This document shows, one piece after another, positions 32,863 to 44,503 of a stretch of 64,000 nt of DNA (position 1 is its first letter; every line of letters starts with the position of its first letter). Under the pieces are notes generated by a model. It was not told the origin of the DNA. It did not search any database and saw only the letters and a list, made by a program, of their open reading frames with translations. A program made the position numbers and the translations under genes. The DNA comes from Ypsolopha sequella (Eukaryota > Arthropoda > Insecta > Lepidoptera > Ypsolophidae), in contig OW204004.1 of assembly GCA_934047225.1 (NCBI GenBank), forward strand, positions 10,420,401 to 10,484,400, written 5' to 3'.

Positions 32863-33369
32863 TTAACTTTAAAATAATGGTTTCCACTACAAGCTTTTCA
32901 TAAAAAATCAGCGCAGAGAGTGAACGCATAGAAGAAAACCGGTAAGTTAGGTTATTTTATTACCTTCGTGGTTATTTTTTTATGACAACCCTAACACGTT
33001 GTTGTGAGAAACATTAATTTTGTAGTGGAAAGTATTATTTTTGAAGGGTGTAATATTTATTTATAGTTGTGTAATTTTTGAAGTGGATATTTTTTTGGTC
33101 GCGCAGGTCCAGAATTTGAACGTCCGTGATCGACTTCACGAAATAATTTTCCATATTAAGCCATTTTCGTATTTAGTACTTGACAATAAAAGTTTTAAAA
33201 GGGGAGTTCTCTCTTGGATCGAATTTTGAATAAACTTATTTTTTTCTGACGAAAGATTATTTGAATTCTTGTTACAGATTAATACGCGTTTTAGTCGTTT
33301 GTTATTTATTATAAGTTATTATTCACATTAAATTAATGCTTATTTCACCAAAATTATTAAACAAATTAA

Positions 33370-34014
33370 GGCGCTACGGAAAAAAGTAGACATTTTTAGA
33401 ACTTGAATGTCTACTTCAATAAATTATGTATTATTTTGATAAAATAGTATATTATTTTTGAAATCTTTTCCTGGGGATCTGTTAAACAGAAACGCGATTG
33501 GAGAAATTCGGTTTGATACAAATATTTATTGAAATGAGGTCTTTTTCGACACCAGTTCTCCTGGTTTGACAATTTCGAATGACAATGGACTGCAATTATA
33601 TTTTATTAGATGGGTTTTAACAGTATCTAAGACCTGCGGGCCTATTATGTATCTCTAGTTGCCTTCTGTACTGGGTGTCTATCATCAAAAACATAGATAT
33701 ACCATCGAATTCCGATTTCCTAAGGATATGTTCGCACTTCAAGTGACGACACAGATTGTTAATAGTTCAATATCCACTAAAAGCAATTTTGAAATTTCAG
33801 TTTTTATCTATGTTTTTGATGATAGGCACCTAGTACACTTGGCAACTAAAGATACAGAATAGGGGGGCTGGTTAAACGAAGTTTTGATAGCAACTTTAGT
33901 ACATTTTATATTAATAAAAAACCGAATTTTTGCTACTTTTCCACGAATCCGTCCGTGTCGCACTGAGGGTTTTTTCACATATGGGGTAACAGGGACGCTA
34001 AAACTTTTACATAT
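33370..34014 (+). mobile_element. TTAA-type MITE, copy B, 3' end lost
   Basis: Colinear with 8991-9640 from TTAA-GGCGCTACGG to CTTTTACATAT, where the terminal CGCC-TTAA is replaced by unrelated GC-rich DNA. Confidence 0.7.
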
Positions 34015-34131
34015 TAGAGAATGCGTGCCGATGCGCGCGCCGCCGCCATCCGGATACTTGGCCGCCAGCCCACGATTTACGGTTTTCTCTATGATTGACA
34101 TCACCTTATTGCGAGCTTGCGTTGGTGTCAA
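34015..34131 (-). other. GC-rich coding-like fragment, unknown
   Basis: The minus frame reads LTPTQARNKVMSIIEKTVNR then GLAAKYPDGGGARIGTHS. It is cleanly open and GC-rich against AT-rich flanks, ending exactly where the MITE is truncated. Possibly part of a retroelement; not identified. Confidence 0.3.
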
Positions 34132-34139
34132 TAATTTTC

Positions 34140-34335
34140 AATGTCCATGATGCCAAATAAAAAAGGAGAAACAAAATTCTTAAAGCAAGAAATGTAAGTG
34201 TTTAATATCGATACTATTATTGATAGCTTTTTAGTGATAGCACCAATTGTACCCTTCTTTTACTTTTTGAAGTTGTCTTTTTACTTTGTTTCTGGTGTGC
34301 AATAAAGAATACTGTATTTATTTATTAAAATTATT
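34140..34335 (+). repeat. Probable LINE 3' end
   Basis: Ends GTGTGCAATAAAGAATACTG then TATTTATTTATT, like other non-LTR tails in the window. Confidence 0.4.
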
Positions 34336-35470
34336 ACGGGTGAACCCAATTGCAAAAAATATAAGATTTAGTATTAAACATAAAATTTAAAACATAAAAC
34401 ATCAAATTTAAAATACCATAAAATAAAATAACATGAAATAATGTATTGTATTGTATTGATACTTAGAAATATAGAAGCGAAAAATGAAAATGCGTGCAAA
34501 AATTTTGTAAATTTACCAAAACAGATTTAAATACTATTTGTACATATTACATTTTATTTACATCTAATATCACAAAGTACCTCAAAAGTAATATAAAAGG
34601 TATGAACGTACTGGATTTCATGAGCTATTTATCGATATGGATATTGATGTCGATTATCGATATTGAATCAGAATCGAATACATGTCTCCTCACTATAACA
34701 CTGTCGGTTCTTATAAGCCTTTAAATTTTGAAGTTTAGTATAAAATACCAAGAAGTTTATAAAAGAATAATGCTAAGAAGTTTACAACCTAAGTGGAGAT
34801 ATGACCTATTTTGAAACAGGTTACAAAATTCTTCGGAATGACTTGTAAAGCCATTTTATTTCAGTAATAATGATACATATACAAAAAAATATCCTTTGCG
34901 ACGTAAATAAACTGCCTTTACAAAGTGGCCGTTCCAAAACGATTAGTAAATGGATTCCATCTCAGTTGTATCTCTTTTACGAAGTAAACTTTAACTTTAC
35001 TTTTGACATCTGTCAATTTTGACAATCGGCTTCACAAAAACTAAATCAACACTGGCGAAGCCGCGAGTGGCATAGACTATATAAAGGTGTAAAGTTCGCT
35101 GCACTGAACCGATTTTGATTTTTTTTCCGCTGTTGTCTTTCATTGGAAGATTAATTTAAACATAGACTAATTTTTACCTCGGGAAACCCTGGGGTATTGC
35201 TCTGATGCGATATTTTGCGATGGCTATTCCCCGGAGAAGCAGAACGATGGAAGATGCTTCACCGACAAAAGGTAGAGGTTCCCTTAGGAATGTAGTTAAA
35301 ATCTCTTTCCGCGGGGATAAAATTATACACAGGAAAACGTTCTTCATTTTAGAAAGCTAATAGAATTTTGTATTATATAGATAAGAATATATCCTTCGAT
35401 TTCGATAAACAACTACATTCACCCATTGTTAACCTATAAAAGGTACATAATACTATTTATGTATAAAAAG
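34336..35470. other. Intergenic, no gene seen
   Basis: AT-rich. A short 'GGCGAAGCCGCGAG' piece near 35050 is the end motif of a common lepidopteran repeat (compare 43180). Confidence 0.4.
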
Positions 35471-35612
35471 TTTCTTAAGAGGCCCCTTTACGCCTGGATT
35501 TTTTTTAATTCAAAAAAGGTAAATATTTATTGTGCAATCAACAGCTTATTTTCTTCATATTTATTTTTCATAAGTATTATCTAGCGACACAACTAACTAC
35601 GTCTCTATACAG

Positions 35613-35874
35613 CAGTGGCGTGCACAGAACTTTTTGCTGGAAAAGCAAACAATTGGTCAAGAACAACAATAAAAAAAATATGAAAAAATTTTAATATCAC
35701 TTTGAAAAAAAAAAGTTTGTATAGGAAATTTTCACTCTAGGGTAGACATTGTCTACCCTGGCGTCATACAAATTTTTTTTTTCAAAGTGATATTTAAATT
35801 TTTTCATATTTTTTTTATTGTTGTTCTTGACCAATTGTTTGCTTTTCCAGCAAAAAGTTCTGTGCACGCCACTG
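35613..35874. mobile_element. hAT MITE with exact 8-bp TSD (262 bp)
   Basis: Near-perfect palindrome with ends CAGTGGCGTGCACAGAACTT, flanked by CTATACAG on both sides (35605-35612, 35875-35882). It interrupts the repeat whose empty version is at 12605-12990. Confidence 0.85.
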
Positions 35875-36356
35875 CTATACAGCCCAAAAAGCAATTGATG
35901 AAACACCATCATAATAGCTGTCAGGACATCGTGAATATTGCCTCGTTTTTACGCAAAGTTTAGCAAGTTGTATATTTTTTATCAAAACCGAAAATGAAAA
36001 ATAGAGAAATACAGACGTCGTTCATGTAGAGAGGACTAAGTTTATACACTTTTATATAAATAAACAATTACAGACAGTTTTTACCTGAAACCATTCGGCG
36101 CTTTTTGAATATCTCACCATCTTGCACTTCTTGGTGAGAGATGGGTCGGAGTGCTTTGTGGGGGGAAAGGGAAAAATATATAAAGATGTGTGCAAAGTTT
36201 CATTGAGATCAATGTCATCAGGACGTCACAAACACATAAAGCATTTATATATGGCAGCTGGAGACAAAGCAAAAACGTAATTTCCTATGGTTAAATCCAC
36301 TATTCTGGGATAGTGGAGCCTGTGTATCGAATAAACAAGATTTCCTATACATATAC

Positions 36357-36883
36357 ATACAGGATGTTAAGATGATGTCGCTGCAGTCGGAAACTGGCAA
36401 TAACACTCTTCCATGCGAATAATATATTGAATAAATTTTAATAAAATTGAAAAATCGTAAAAGGATACAGTGGTCCCAAACATTTTGTTTCAATAGGTGT
36501 ATATAGTAGGAAACTAAAAAATAAAAACAAATAAATAAATAAAAAAAATTCATTGATTAATTATAATAATAGTAAAAATTTAACTAAACATAAACAATTA
36601 AAAGGAATAAATGTAATATAATATTCAATATAAAAATTAACATAATAAACAATGTAAAAAGTATAATGACGCAAATAAATATAATAATAAATAAATACAA
36701 TAAAAAAAAAACAAGGTCCCTGAAAAATTAAAATCGGGGGAAAGTGGATTAAAAAAAAGGTGTATACATCTTTTCCATTGAACAGATGATTATTTTTTCG
36801 CGTTAGAAAGTTGTTCGTATGCGGACGAGTACTATCGCCAGTTTTCTGCTTCCGCAACAAAATCTTAACATCCTGTATATTTA
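36357..36883. mobile_element. Foldback element
   Basis: Left arm ACAGGATGTTAAGATGATG… with complement …AAAATCTTAACATCCTGTA. The GAAACTGGC and ATGCGAA blocks pair as well. The interior is very AT-rich. A half-copy recurs at 62515-62590. Confidence 0.55.
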
Positions 36884-38129
36884 CAAATGTTTCTGCTTTG
36901 TTAACCCTCCGGAAAGCTGAAACTTGCGATAATACTATGCAAATTGCAGGACATATTTTACAGGCCCAAATAAAAATTCAAATTGGAGTTAGGAAATGCA
37001 CTCGCATGCAGTGTTGCCAACCCTATCGTAGAGAAAACTGCATACAAGCTCAAAAAACTGGAGGAAACTAAATTAATAAAAATCGTTAAATATACAGCAT
37101 TTGCTTATTTTGTATTTTTTAATAATAATAATAAAAAACAAAACATATGGAGGGAGAATTATAAATAAGAAAATAATTAAAAATCTTACTTATAATCAGA
37201 TTGACGAAATACTTTATAGAAATAGTAGGTTACCTAATTTAGTTAACCGCTAGAGCGATTTTGGGTTGAGATACCACGCAAAAAAAAACTTGAAAAAAAA
37301 TTAAAAAACCAATCACTCGAGCGAGTATAAACCTATTACAATACCACGGTTTTGCTGAAGCTGAGTGTAATGTACGAACTACGCAGCGAATAAAATAGAG
37401 AGCACTACATCATAAACAAAAAAAAACGGCCAAGTGCGAGTCGGGCCTCGCTCTTTTAGGGTTCCGTTCATATGACAAATTATTTCAAACTAGATATTTA
37501 TTTAATTTTTGTTTTTTTTCTGCTCTAATTCCGTCAGACATAAAAAGTTGGTTAATTATTCGGGGACGTAACCCTAAAACTACATGATAAATCGGCATTT
37601 TTATTATTTTTTGTTTTGTTAGCATATGTTACATACTTACAGAAATTTCAAATTCCTAACTGCTTTGGCCTTTGAGATAGACCCCGTAACAAAAATGGTC
37701 TAAAAATTGCAACTTTGATAGCCTCCCATTTCTTTATTTTTTAAGGCAAAAAAAATATATGTATATATATTTATACTCTACTTAATTAGCTCTAGACAAT
37801 GACACCCCACATGCAAGGTCAAGAAAAAAAAGGCCGCCTTGAAAAATAATTGTACTTATCACATTTTAAACTCAAAATTTGGTTTCGGGTCAACATTCCA
37901 CAACACAAAAAAAAATCAGGTTCCTATCTCATTCCTCTCATTCAAGAGATCCGTCACATACGGACAGACAGACAGACTGACAGCGGAGTGACATTAATTG
38001 TTACATAAAAGTCAGTTATAAAAACAAAATGTTTATATTTATATTTGTATTATAATGTTAAAGAAAGTGTATTAAAACATGTGAGATGATATACTTAAGA
38101 CATAATTAAGTGAGATAGTGTAAAAACAG
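36884..38129. other. Repeat-bearing intergenic stretch
   Basis: 37428-37985 is a member of the GGCCAAGTGCG … GACAGACAGACTGACAG class. The remainder is AT-rich without coding signal. Confidence 0.45.
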
Positions 38130-38133
38130 TTAA

Positions 38134-38777
38134 GGCGCTACGGAAAAAAAATCGACACTTTGAGAACTTGCATATCTACTAAAGTAAATAATGTATTATT
38201 TTGATAAAATAGTATATTATTTTCGAAATCTTTTTCTAGGGATCTGTTAAAACAGAAACGCGATTGGAGAAATTCGGCTCGATAGAAATATTTATTGAAA
38301 TGAGGTCTCTTTCGAAACCAATTCTCCTGGTTTGACAATTTTGAATGACATATGGACTGCAATTATATTTTATTAGATGGGTTTTAACGATATCTAGGAC
38401 CTGCGGGCCTATTGTGTATCTCTAGTTGCCTTCTGGACAGGGTGTCTATCATCAAAAACATAGATATACTATCGAATTCCGATGTCCTAAGGATATTTTC
38501 GCACTTGAAGTGACGACACAGATTGTTAATAGTTCAATACCCACTAAAGGCAATTTTGAAATTACAGTTTTTAGCTATGTTTTTGATGATAGGCACCTCG
38601 TGCAGTTGGCAACTAAAGATACAGAATAGGGGGGCTGGTTAAACGAAATTTTGATAGCAACTTTGGTACATTTTATATTAATAAAAAACCGACTTTTTGC
38701 TACTTTTCTACGAATCCGTCCCTCTTGCACTTGTACTTGCACTTGTAACAGGGACGCTAAAACTTTTACATATCGCC
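38134..38777 (+). mobile_element. TTAA-flanked MITE, full copy C (644 bp)
   Basis: TTAA at 38130-38133 and 38778-38781; same ends and body as 8991-9640. It contains a short CTTGCACTTGTA tandem near 38723-38750 absent from the other copies. Confidence 0.75.
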
Positions 38778-39399
38778 TTAACATGACAGTATTGTACAAA
38801 AAGGGGAGATATTTCTGCCAACAAACTGCCTTACAGTTTGGCGGGATATAATATTTATCTAATGAATAAACGATTTATTATTATTATTGGGTACGGAACC
38901 CTAAAAACTGTTGATTTGGAGGCCTAAACTAAAAACTGCGAAGATTTACTGAAAACAGTAAATCTACAGGTTGGCTACACTGCTCATATGGTTATGTTGG
39001 TGGTGGTAAAAAACATGGGGCCTGTATGCATACATTCAATGACTTGCCACGGAACTAGGAGGTTTTGAAATATAAATATGCAAAAGAAACGCTTTTTTAG
39101 ATACTCTCTAATTAGATATTAAGTCTTAACACGTTGACTGCCATGTAGGTCACCGGTGACCGGACCCCACCCTAAATTAAGACGTCTCGTAGGTCACCGG
39201 TGTCCTCAGAGCAGACCTGTTTTCGGAGCTCACATTTTCTACATAGGTAGATTTCGTATTGGCAAGTGACCGGAGTGATGCTGTAGACCTTTACTTTCGC
39301 ATGGTTTTCATGTACGTCTTGAGATAAAATTGAAGATAAAAAGCTAAATTGAAAAGAATTTGACATTAGGCATGATGACTAAAAAATTCTAATTAGTCC

Positions 39400-39645
39400 G
39401 TTAGTCAGATTATCAGAAAATATTGGACACGTATTTTTTCTATCGTCAATTAAACAAAAAAATATGAAGATATAGCCCACTAAATTTCCGCGTGACGTCA
39501 CAGCTAAGTACACTTTTTACCTAGGCGTGATGTCACCAGCCCCCACTCCCAAACTTTGACGCGCTTTATCTCCGTAATTGTTTGTTTGATTGACAAAAAA
39601 AAATACGTGTCCAATATTTTTTGATAATCTAAACTAAATGACGAA
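39400..39645. mobile_element. Foldback MITE
   Basis: Arms with GATTATCAGAAAATATTGGA and complement, ACACGTATTTTTT and the GTCAATTAAAC block pairing in order. Confidence 0.6.
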
Positions 39646-39765
39646 CTAAATAGAATAATATTTTGTTTACCCGGTCATCTCCCCTTTTCTAGGAGATGAT
39701 AATAAAAATGGGTTTTATTATAACAAAAACAAATTATATTATTAAATATCGTACAGACAGTTTGA

Positions 39766-40190
39766 CTGCCCCTGTAGCTGAGTGGTAACCCAGAGGTCGT
39801 TCAAACCCCGCGGTCTGCGTGCTTTGGAAAGACGTCTATTTCTAATGGAAGTTGGGCTATAGAGCTCAGACCACCCATCAGGCTTGGGACGTAATAATCG
39901 TCGGTGAAAAGTGTGTGTACCAAGTTAGGACTGTGACTTGCACTTCAAGACTTAAGAACGCCTTTGATTCCCCCTCGGGGACTCATATCATGACGATATT
40001 TCATATCTTTTTTTTATTTACAGCTAATTGTATGATCACAAAATTATGTCATACTTACAATCAATATAGTTTTGTTCGAATTAACTCATTGTATCGTCAT
40101 CAATTCCAGGACAGTTAGACAAATGGGCCAACCGATAACCCCCTCTGTCGAAAGGCAATAAAGCCTTCGCCATTTGTCTAGTTGTCTTGA
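39766..40190 (+). repeat. tRNA-headed SINE, second subfamily
   Basis: The head GCCCCTGTAGCTGAGTGGTA…GTTCAAACCCCGCGG is tRNA-like. The body has CCTCGGGGACTCATATCATG. Fragments recur at 42838-42962 and 55684-55790. Confidence 0.6.
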
Positions 40191-40774
40191 ATATATTTTT
40201 TCGATTTTATAAGTAGTAAGTACCGTATGTTTTCCACAGGTGTGCTTCTTTGAGAAATTTGTTTATTTGAAGTTATCCGCCCATATACACTCGGTATCAT
40301 ACTTATAACGTTTTTCTTCTCAAGAAAAAACACATTCATTCTTACACAGAAAAACCCTAGGTACGCTAAACGCCAAGCGCCTGGCAAAAATGCGACAGCA
40401 ATCAGTTGCCGGACGAAAATGTCGATGTTTATTCAGTAGGCGTTTCGTGTATGCCCATCACGTAGCGTAGATATGAAATCGATTTATTTTTATTGAGTTT
40501 TTTCTATCTGCAGTACCAGGGCTAACTAGCTAACTACTATTATAGTAAACATTATTTAACAATAGAAATGTTATTTATTTTAGTCAACCACCATAATGTT
40601 GTGTATTCTCGTTAGCATAAGTTAATTAGTTCCTTATTTAATTTAGCTAATTAAGGCTCCATCCAAGTACTGTACTCTGCGGTAAAAAGTTCTTTTGTTG
40701 TGTTTAGTAGATATTTATTTAACAAAAGAGGTTCCCAAGTTCGACGCTTACGATAATGAAAATTAAGAATAGAT

Positions 40775-41030
40775 AAAATCCTCTGGCCTCTCAATCTTGA
40801 GATCAAGGTTCGATCCCCGGTCGGGCATGCACCAATGAGTTTTTCAAAATTTATGTGCATAGTATTTGTGCTTAGTTACCACTTGCTAACGGTGAAGGAA
40901 ACCTGCATGCCTTAAAAGGCGTGTATTTGTGCCCAAAGAACGGCGATAGGGTTCACCACTCATCACGTTGGGACGTAATCGTCGATGAAATGCAGGTGTA
41001 CCGAGTGCGGACTGTGATTTGCATAAAAGA
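40775..41030 (+). repeat. tRNA-derived SINE, copy of 25718
   Basis: GCCTCTCAATCTTGAGATCA, then GGTTCGATCCCCGG, and the shared body. The A-box end of the head is lost. Confidence 0.65.
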
Positions 41031-41233
41031 TGTTACATGAAGGAAAAGTACAAGTGACGCCCTGTAGGGGTGCAGCAAAAACAAGAGGGGCAACTAGCTG
41101 CCATTTTAATTATACAATAAACTTTGGTAAGACACAAAAACAAAAAGAATTATTGTATATATTATTAATAGAAAATCACTTGTACTATCCCACAAATTTA
41201 TTTAATACTTCCTGACCGGTTTCGCCTAAGAAA

Positions 41234-41386
41234 GATTTCAAAGCCCTTCACATTTGTAATAAAGGCAAAAAACTGAATGCTTTAGAAGCCCTTGAAATCA
41301 ATAAATTAGTACTCCTCAACCAAGACACGATTCTAAACCATCAACTTGACAATAATAGATCCCCCCTTTTACAATATTTTAACTAA
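41234..41386 (+). pseudogene. Penelope-like protein, C-terminal end
   Basis: DFKALHICNKGKKLNALEAL then EINKLVLLNQDTILNHQLDN and SPLLQYFN-stop. The 'KG..LN.LE..EI.KL' pattern resembles the region after the GIY-YIG endonuclease of Penelope-type proteins. The 5' part is missing; the frame closes in the left arm. Confidence 0.6.
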
Positions 41387-41705
41387 AGAGATTAACTTTT
41401 ATAAATTGACATTGCATGCACACATTTTTACATAATTTGAAATTTAATGACTTTATTATAATTATTTTTATTGTTTTATTATTTTGTTTTAATCAATTCT
41501 AATTTATTTACAATAACAATTTTATTTTATATTTACATAACATGAATTTAAAATTCCCCACTTTTAGGAAAAAAGTTTTTCGGTTGGTATCTACTAGAAC
41601 GGATAAATTAACTATTACCCTCACTACAAAAATGTGTTAGTGTCATTGATCGCACTGGCTGATGTAAACTATTTATTGTGTAATTAAGATCTTATATTAA
41701 TTCCT

Positions 41706-41730
41706 TTGATAATGCCATAAAGGCGAAACC
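41706..41730 (+). ncRNA. Hammerhead-ribozyme-like motif in the Penelope arm
   Basis: TTGATAATGCCATAAAGGCG then AAACC: a diverged CTGATGA core (5 of 7), a GCC/GGC stem and GAAAC, followed by GGTC. Hammerheads are known in Penelope pseudo-LTRs. The core changes suggest it is inactive. Confidence 0.4.
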
Positions 41731-42155
41731 GGTCAGGAAGTATTAAATAAATTTGTGGGATAGTACAAGTGATTTTCTGTTCATTATGTATTCCAAGTTC
41801 CACCAAGTGCCAACAATCAACAGTGTAAACATATATATTATTATTTTTCTTCTCGCAAGGCCATTGAAGTATTTTATTTTGTAATGTTATTTAATAATGT
41901 TATTTAGTAACACGTACTCTGTGAAAATTTCAACTTGCTATCTATTAATAGCTGAAGCGGAGGCTTAGTAAAAGGGTCCCTATTGGCACCCTTCGGGTAC
42001 GGAAACCGAAAAATAAATATTTAATGCAGTAGACATGTATACCAAACGTACTTAATTACCTATCCCGGTATAAAGGTCGGCCATAATACGTCACATCCCT
42101 GTGTCATCAAGGGACCCGATTAGACGTTAAAATCAGATGTTATTCCACCCCAAGG

Positions 42156-42576
42156 TAGGGCTGCCATCCGTCCGGGTTTCCCCGGATTTGTCCTAGTTTG
42201 GAGGGCGTCCGGGGGCCGTCCGGGGAGGATTTGCAAAAAGATCCGGGTAAAACCCGGACACTATATGTATCCGGGGTAACCACAATTAATTGAAGGATAA
42301 TCAATAAATAAAAACAAATCTAAGCAAATAATTCATTCGTTCGTAAACCGCATCGAAGCCAACTCCAGCGCGGCAATAAAACATATTTATTGTTTAATGA
42401 ATAATTATTAATGTTGAATGAAAAATATTTAATGAATAAAATGTTAAATAAAAACTTCTTTTTTTTTAAGAATATTTGTTTTAAGCGTGTCCGGGGAAAA
42501 ACCGCAATTTGACCGAAATGTCCGGGGTTTTTGAAGTTTTTGTCCTCTGTCGGCAATTTAGATGATGGCAGCCCTA
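42156..42576. mobile_element. hAT MITE with exact 8-bp TSD (421 bp)
   Basis: Ends TAGGGCTGCCATC / GATGGCAGCCCTA, flanked by CCCCAAGG (42148-42155 and 42577-42584). The left part is a run of CCGGGT/CCGGAC motifs. Confidence 0.8.
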
Positions 42577-42837
42577 CCCCAAGGTCCTAAATCCATGCAT
42601 TCTTTATTGGTAATGCATAGGGACACATGACAGGGTATTGATACGCTATAAATATCAAAGTACCCTCGCTTTAATATGTAATGAGATTGTAAAGACAACG
42701 CAATGGAAACGTATTTGCGGTCGCAGATTAAAGAGTTTTACAGTACGTAGGATAGTCCATAGATGGCGCTATGTATTTTGTGGAAAATTTGTCTTTATGA
42801 GTATTATGAGTGTATAAATAACTAAAACGAATAATAA

Positions 42838-42962
42838 TCGTCGGGGAAAAGCGAGTGTGGCAAGTGTTGAGTGTGACTTGCATTTCTCAGTTCATACTTG
42901 GGAACACCACTGACACCCCCGCGGGGATTTATGTCGTGACAATATGTTTTTTATGTTTTTAT
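42838..42962 (+). repeat. SINE fragment
   Basis: Matches the inner part of 39766-40190 (GTCGGGGAAAAG…, CCCCGCGGGGATTTATGTCG). Confidence 0.5.
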
Positions 42963-43179
42963 TTCGTTTATATTAAGAAAAGTAGAAAACTCCCTAAAGA
43001 AATCCATTTTTTTTTATATTTACTACACTATTTGTAGTAAATAAATTACTTCTGGGGTTTTATAAAATGAAGTCTCATGGTTGTTCCGTTAGTCTGTTCA
43101 AGACATAAATAAAAAAAAATTGCCCTACATTTTATAGTAAAATAATTGTTTTAAATCCGTACCTCCATACCCCTATTAT

Positions 43180-43376
43180 AAATGCGAAAGGGTGTTTGTT
43201 GGTTTGTCCTTCTTTCACGCAACAACGGAGCAACGGACCGACATGATTTTTTGCATAGAGATAGTTTATGGGCCGAAGAGAGACAAAGACTACTTTCATA
43301 CATAAATAAATAAATGAAAAATAAAATTGCCTGGAAAAATCAGCACGGGCGAAGCCGCGGACAAAAGCTAGTAAAT
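43180..43376 (+). repeat. Helitron-like lepidopteran repeat
   Basis: Begins ATTATAAATGCGAAAGGGTG and ends CGAAGCCGCGGACAAAAGCT then AGT. A CTAGT-type 3' end suits a Helitron relative. Related pieces: 54940-55130 and 56075-56275. Confidence 0.5.
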
Positions 43377-43386
43377 AAGTAATTAA

Positions 43387-43705
43387 GGCGATATGTAAAA
43401 GTTTAAGCGTCCCTGTTACTCCATATGCGAAAAAACCCTCAGTACGAGAGGGACGGATTCGTGGAAAAGTAGCATAAAAGTCAGTTTTTTATTAATATAA
43501 AATGCACTAAAGTTACTATCAAAATTTCGTTTAGCTAGGTCCTGGATATTAATATAATTGCAGTCCATATGTCATTCCAAATTGCCAAGCCAGGAGAATT
43601 GGTGTCGAAAAAGACCTCATTTCAATAAATATTTCTATCGAGCCGAATTTCTCCAATCGTGTTTCTGTTCAACAAATCCCTAGAAAAAGCTTCCAAAAAT
43701 AATAT
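43387..43705 (-). mobile_element. TTAA-type MITE, reversed and internally deleted
   Basis: Starts after TTAA at 43383 with GGCGATATGTAAAAGTTT. Relative to 38134-38777 about 270 bp are missing between AGGACC and AACGAAATTTTG, and the far end is lost. Confidence 0.65.
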
Positions 43706-43875
43706 AATGTCGGAGCAAATAATTTCTAGATGTAAACATCCGGGGATTTTACATTGATAAAGATTCTTTTCTGCAGTTAATTATTGATTTAAATTAAAAA
43801 TCAGTGTGGTTTATTGTTACGTTTAGTTTCTATGATAAGTTTTATAACAAGCAGCACTTTTCTCGAGATTCTATA

Positions 43876-44501
43876 CAGTGTGTCCCTCGTACAAGTGCAC
43901 ATCCGAAAGTGGGTGAAACTATATCTAAATATATCGACAAAAACAAACAAAAAAAATGTTTTTTAATTTTTTTTTAATCTTGAAAAAATACTCCACCTGG
44001 GTATTTTTGTATGGGACGCGAGCCAGTGCCTTTGGTTTTACGCTCGTAGAATATATTTTATTTATGATAGAACATTGTATTTTTTTTTTGTTAGAAAGAT
44101 AATGGAATAGACAATGATAAATAGGAATAAAAGTATAGTAAAACAGGGACATTATTTTGAAAAAACTGACTATTACTGAAAAAAAAGACGGAAAAATAAA
44201 AAAAATAATCTTTTAGGATATTATTTTTATGGTAATGGTAGTTGATTATGTTTTGTTTTTGATTTGGTTGGTATGCAACGTCTATTCTTAAGGATTATAA
44301 CAGTTTTATTTCATTGCATTACTCGCAATAGATCAAAAGTTATGACATATTTTATACATAGTCTCCATGGTAGGCAAAAAAAAATTTAAAACGTAAATTT
44401 ATAAAACAAAGATTTTCTAAAAAAAAAAACATTTTTTTGTCGATAAAATAAGGTCTCGTTTCACCCCTTTTCGGATGTGCACTTGTACGAGGGACACACT
44501 G
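43876..44501. mobile_element. Tc1/mariner-type MITE (626 bp)
   Basis: Ends CAGTGTGTCCCTCGTACAAG and complement, arms about 40 bp, with TA on each side. The interior is AT-rich and non-coding. Confidence 0.7.
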
Positions 44502-44503
44502 TA

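Larger units (their letters stand above)
41171..41777 (+). mobile_element. Penelope-like retroelement fragment between inverted arms
   Basis: A perfect 57-bp inverted repeat (41171-41227 and 41721-41777, starting GAAAATCACTTGTACTATCC) encloses a C-terminal coding piece. Penelope elements have pseudo-LTRs that can lie in inverted order around truncated bodies. Confidence 0.7.

Noticed and set aside
33659..33862. Similar small ORFs at 9506, 33659, 33884, 38426 and 38651
   Set aside because: They recur because they lie in copies of the TTAA MITE; no conserved protein pattern beyond shared DNA.
39766..39835. Second tRNA candidate
   Set aside because: Same reasoning: tRNA-like head of a SINE, with a body repeated elsewhere.
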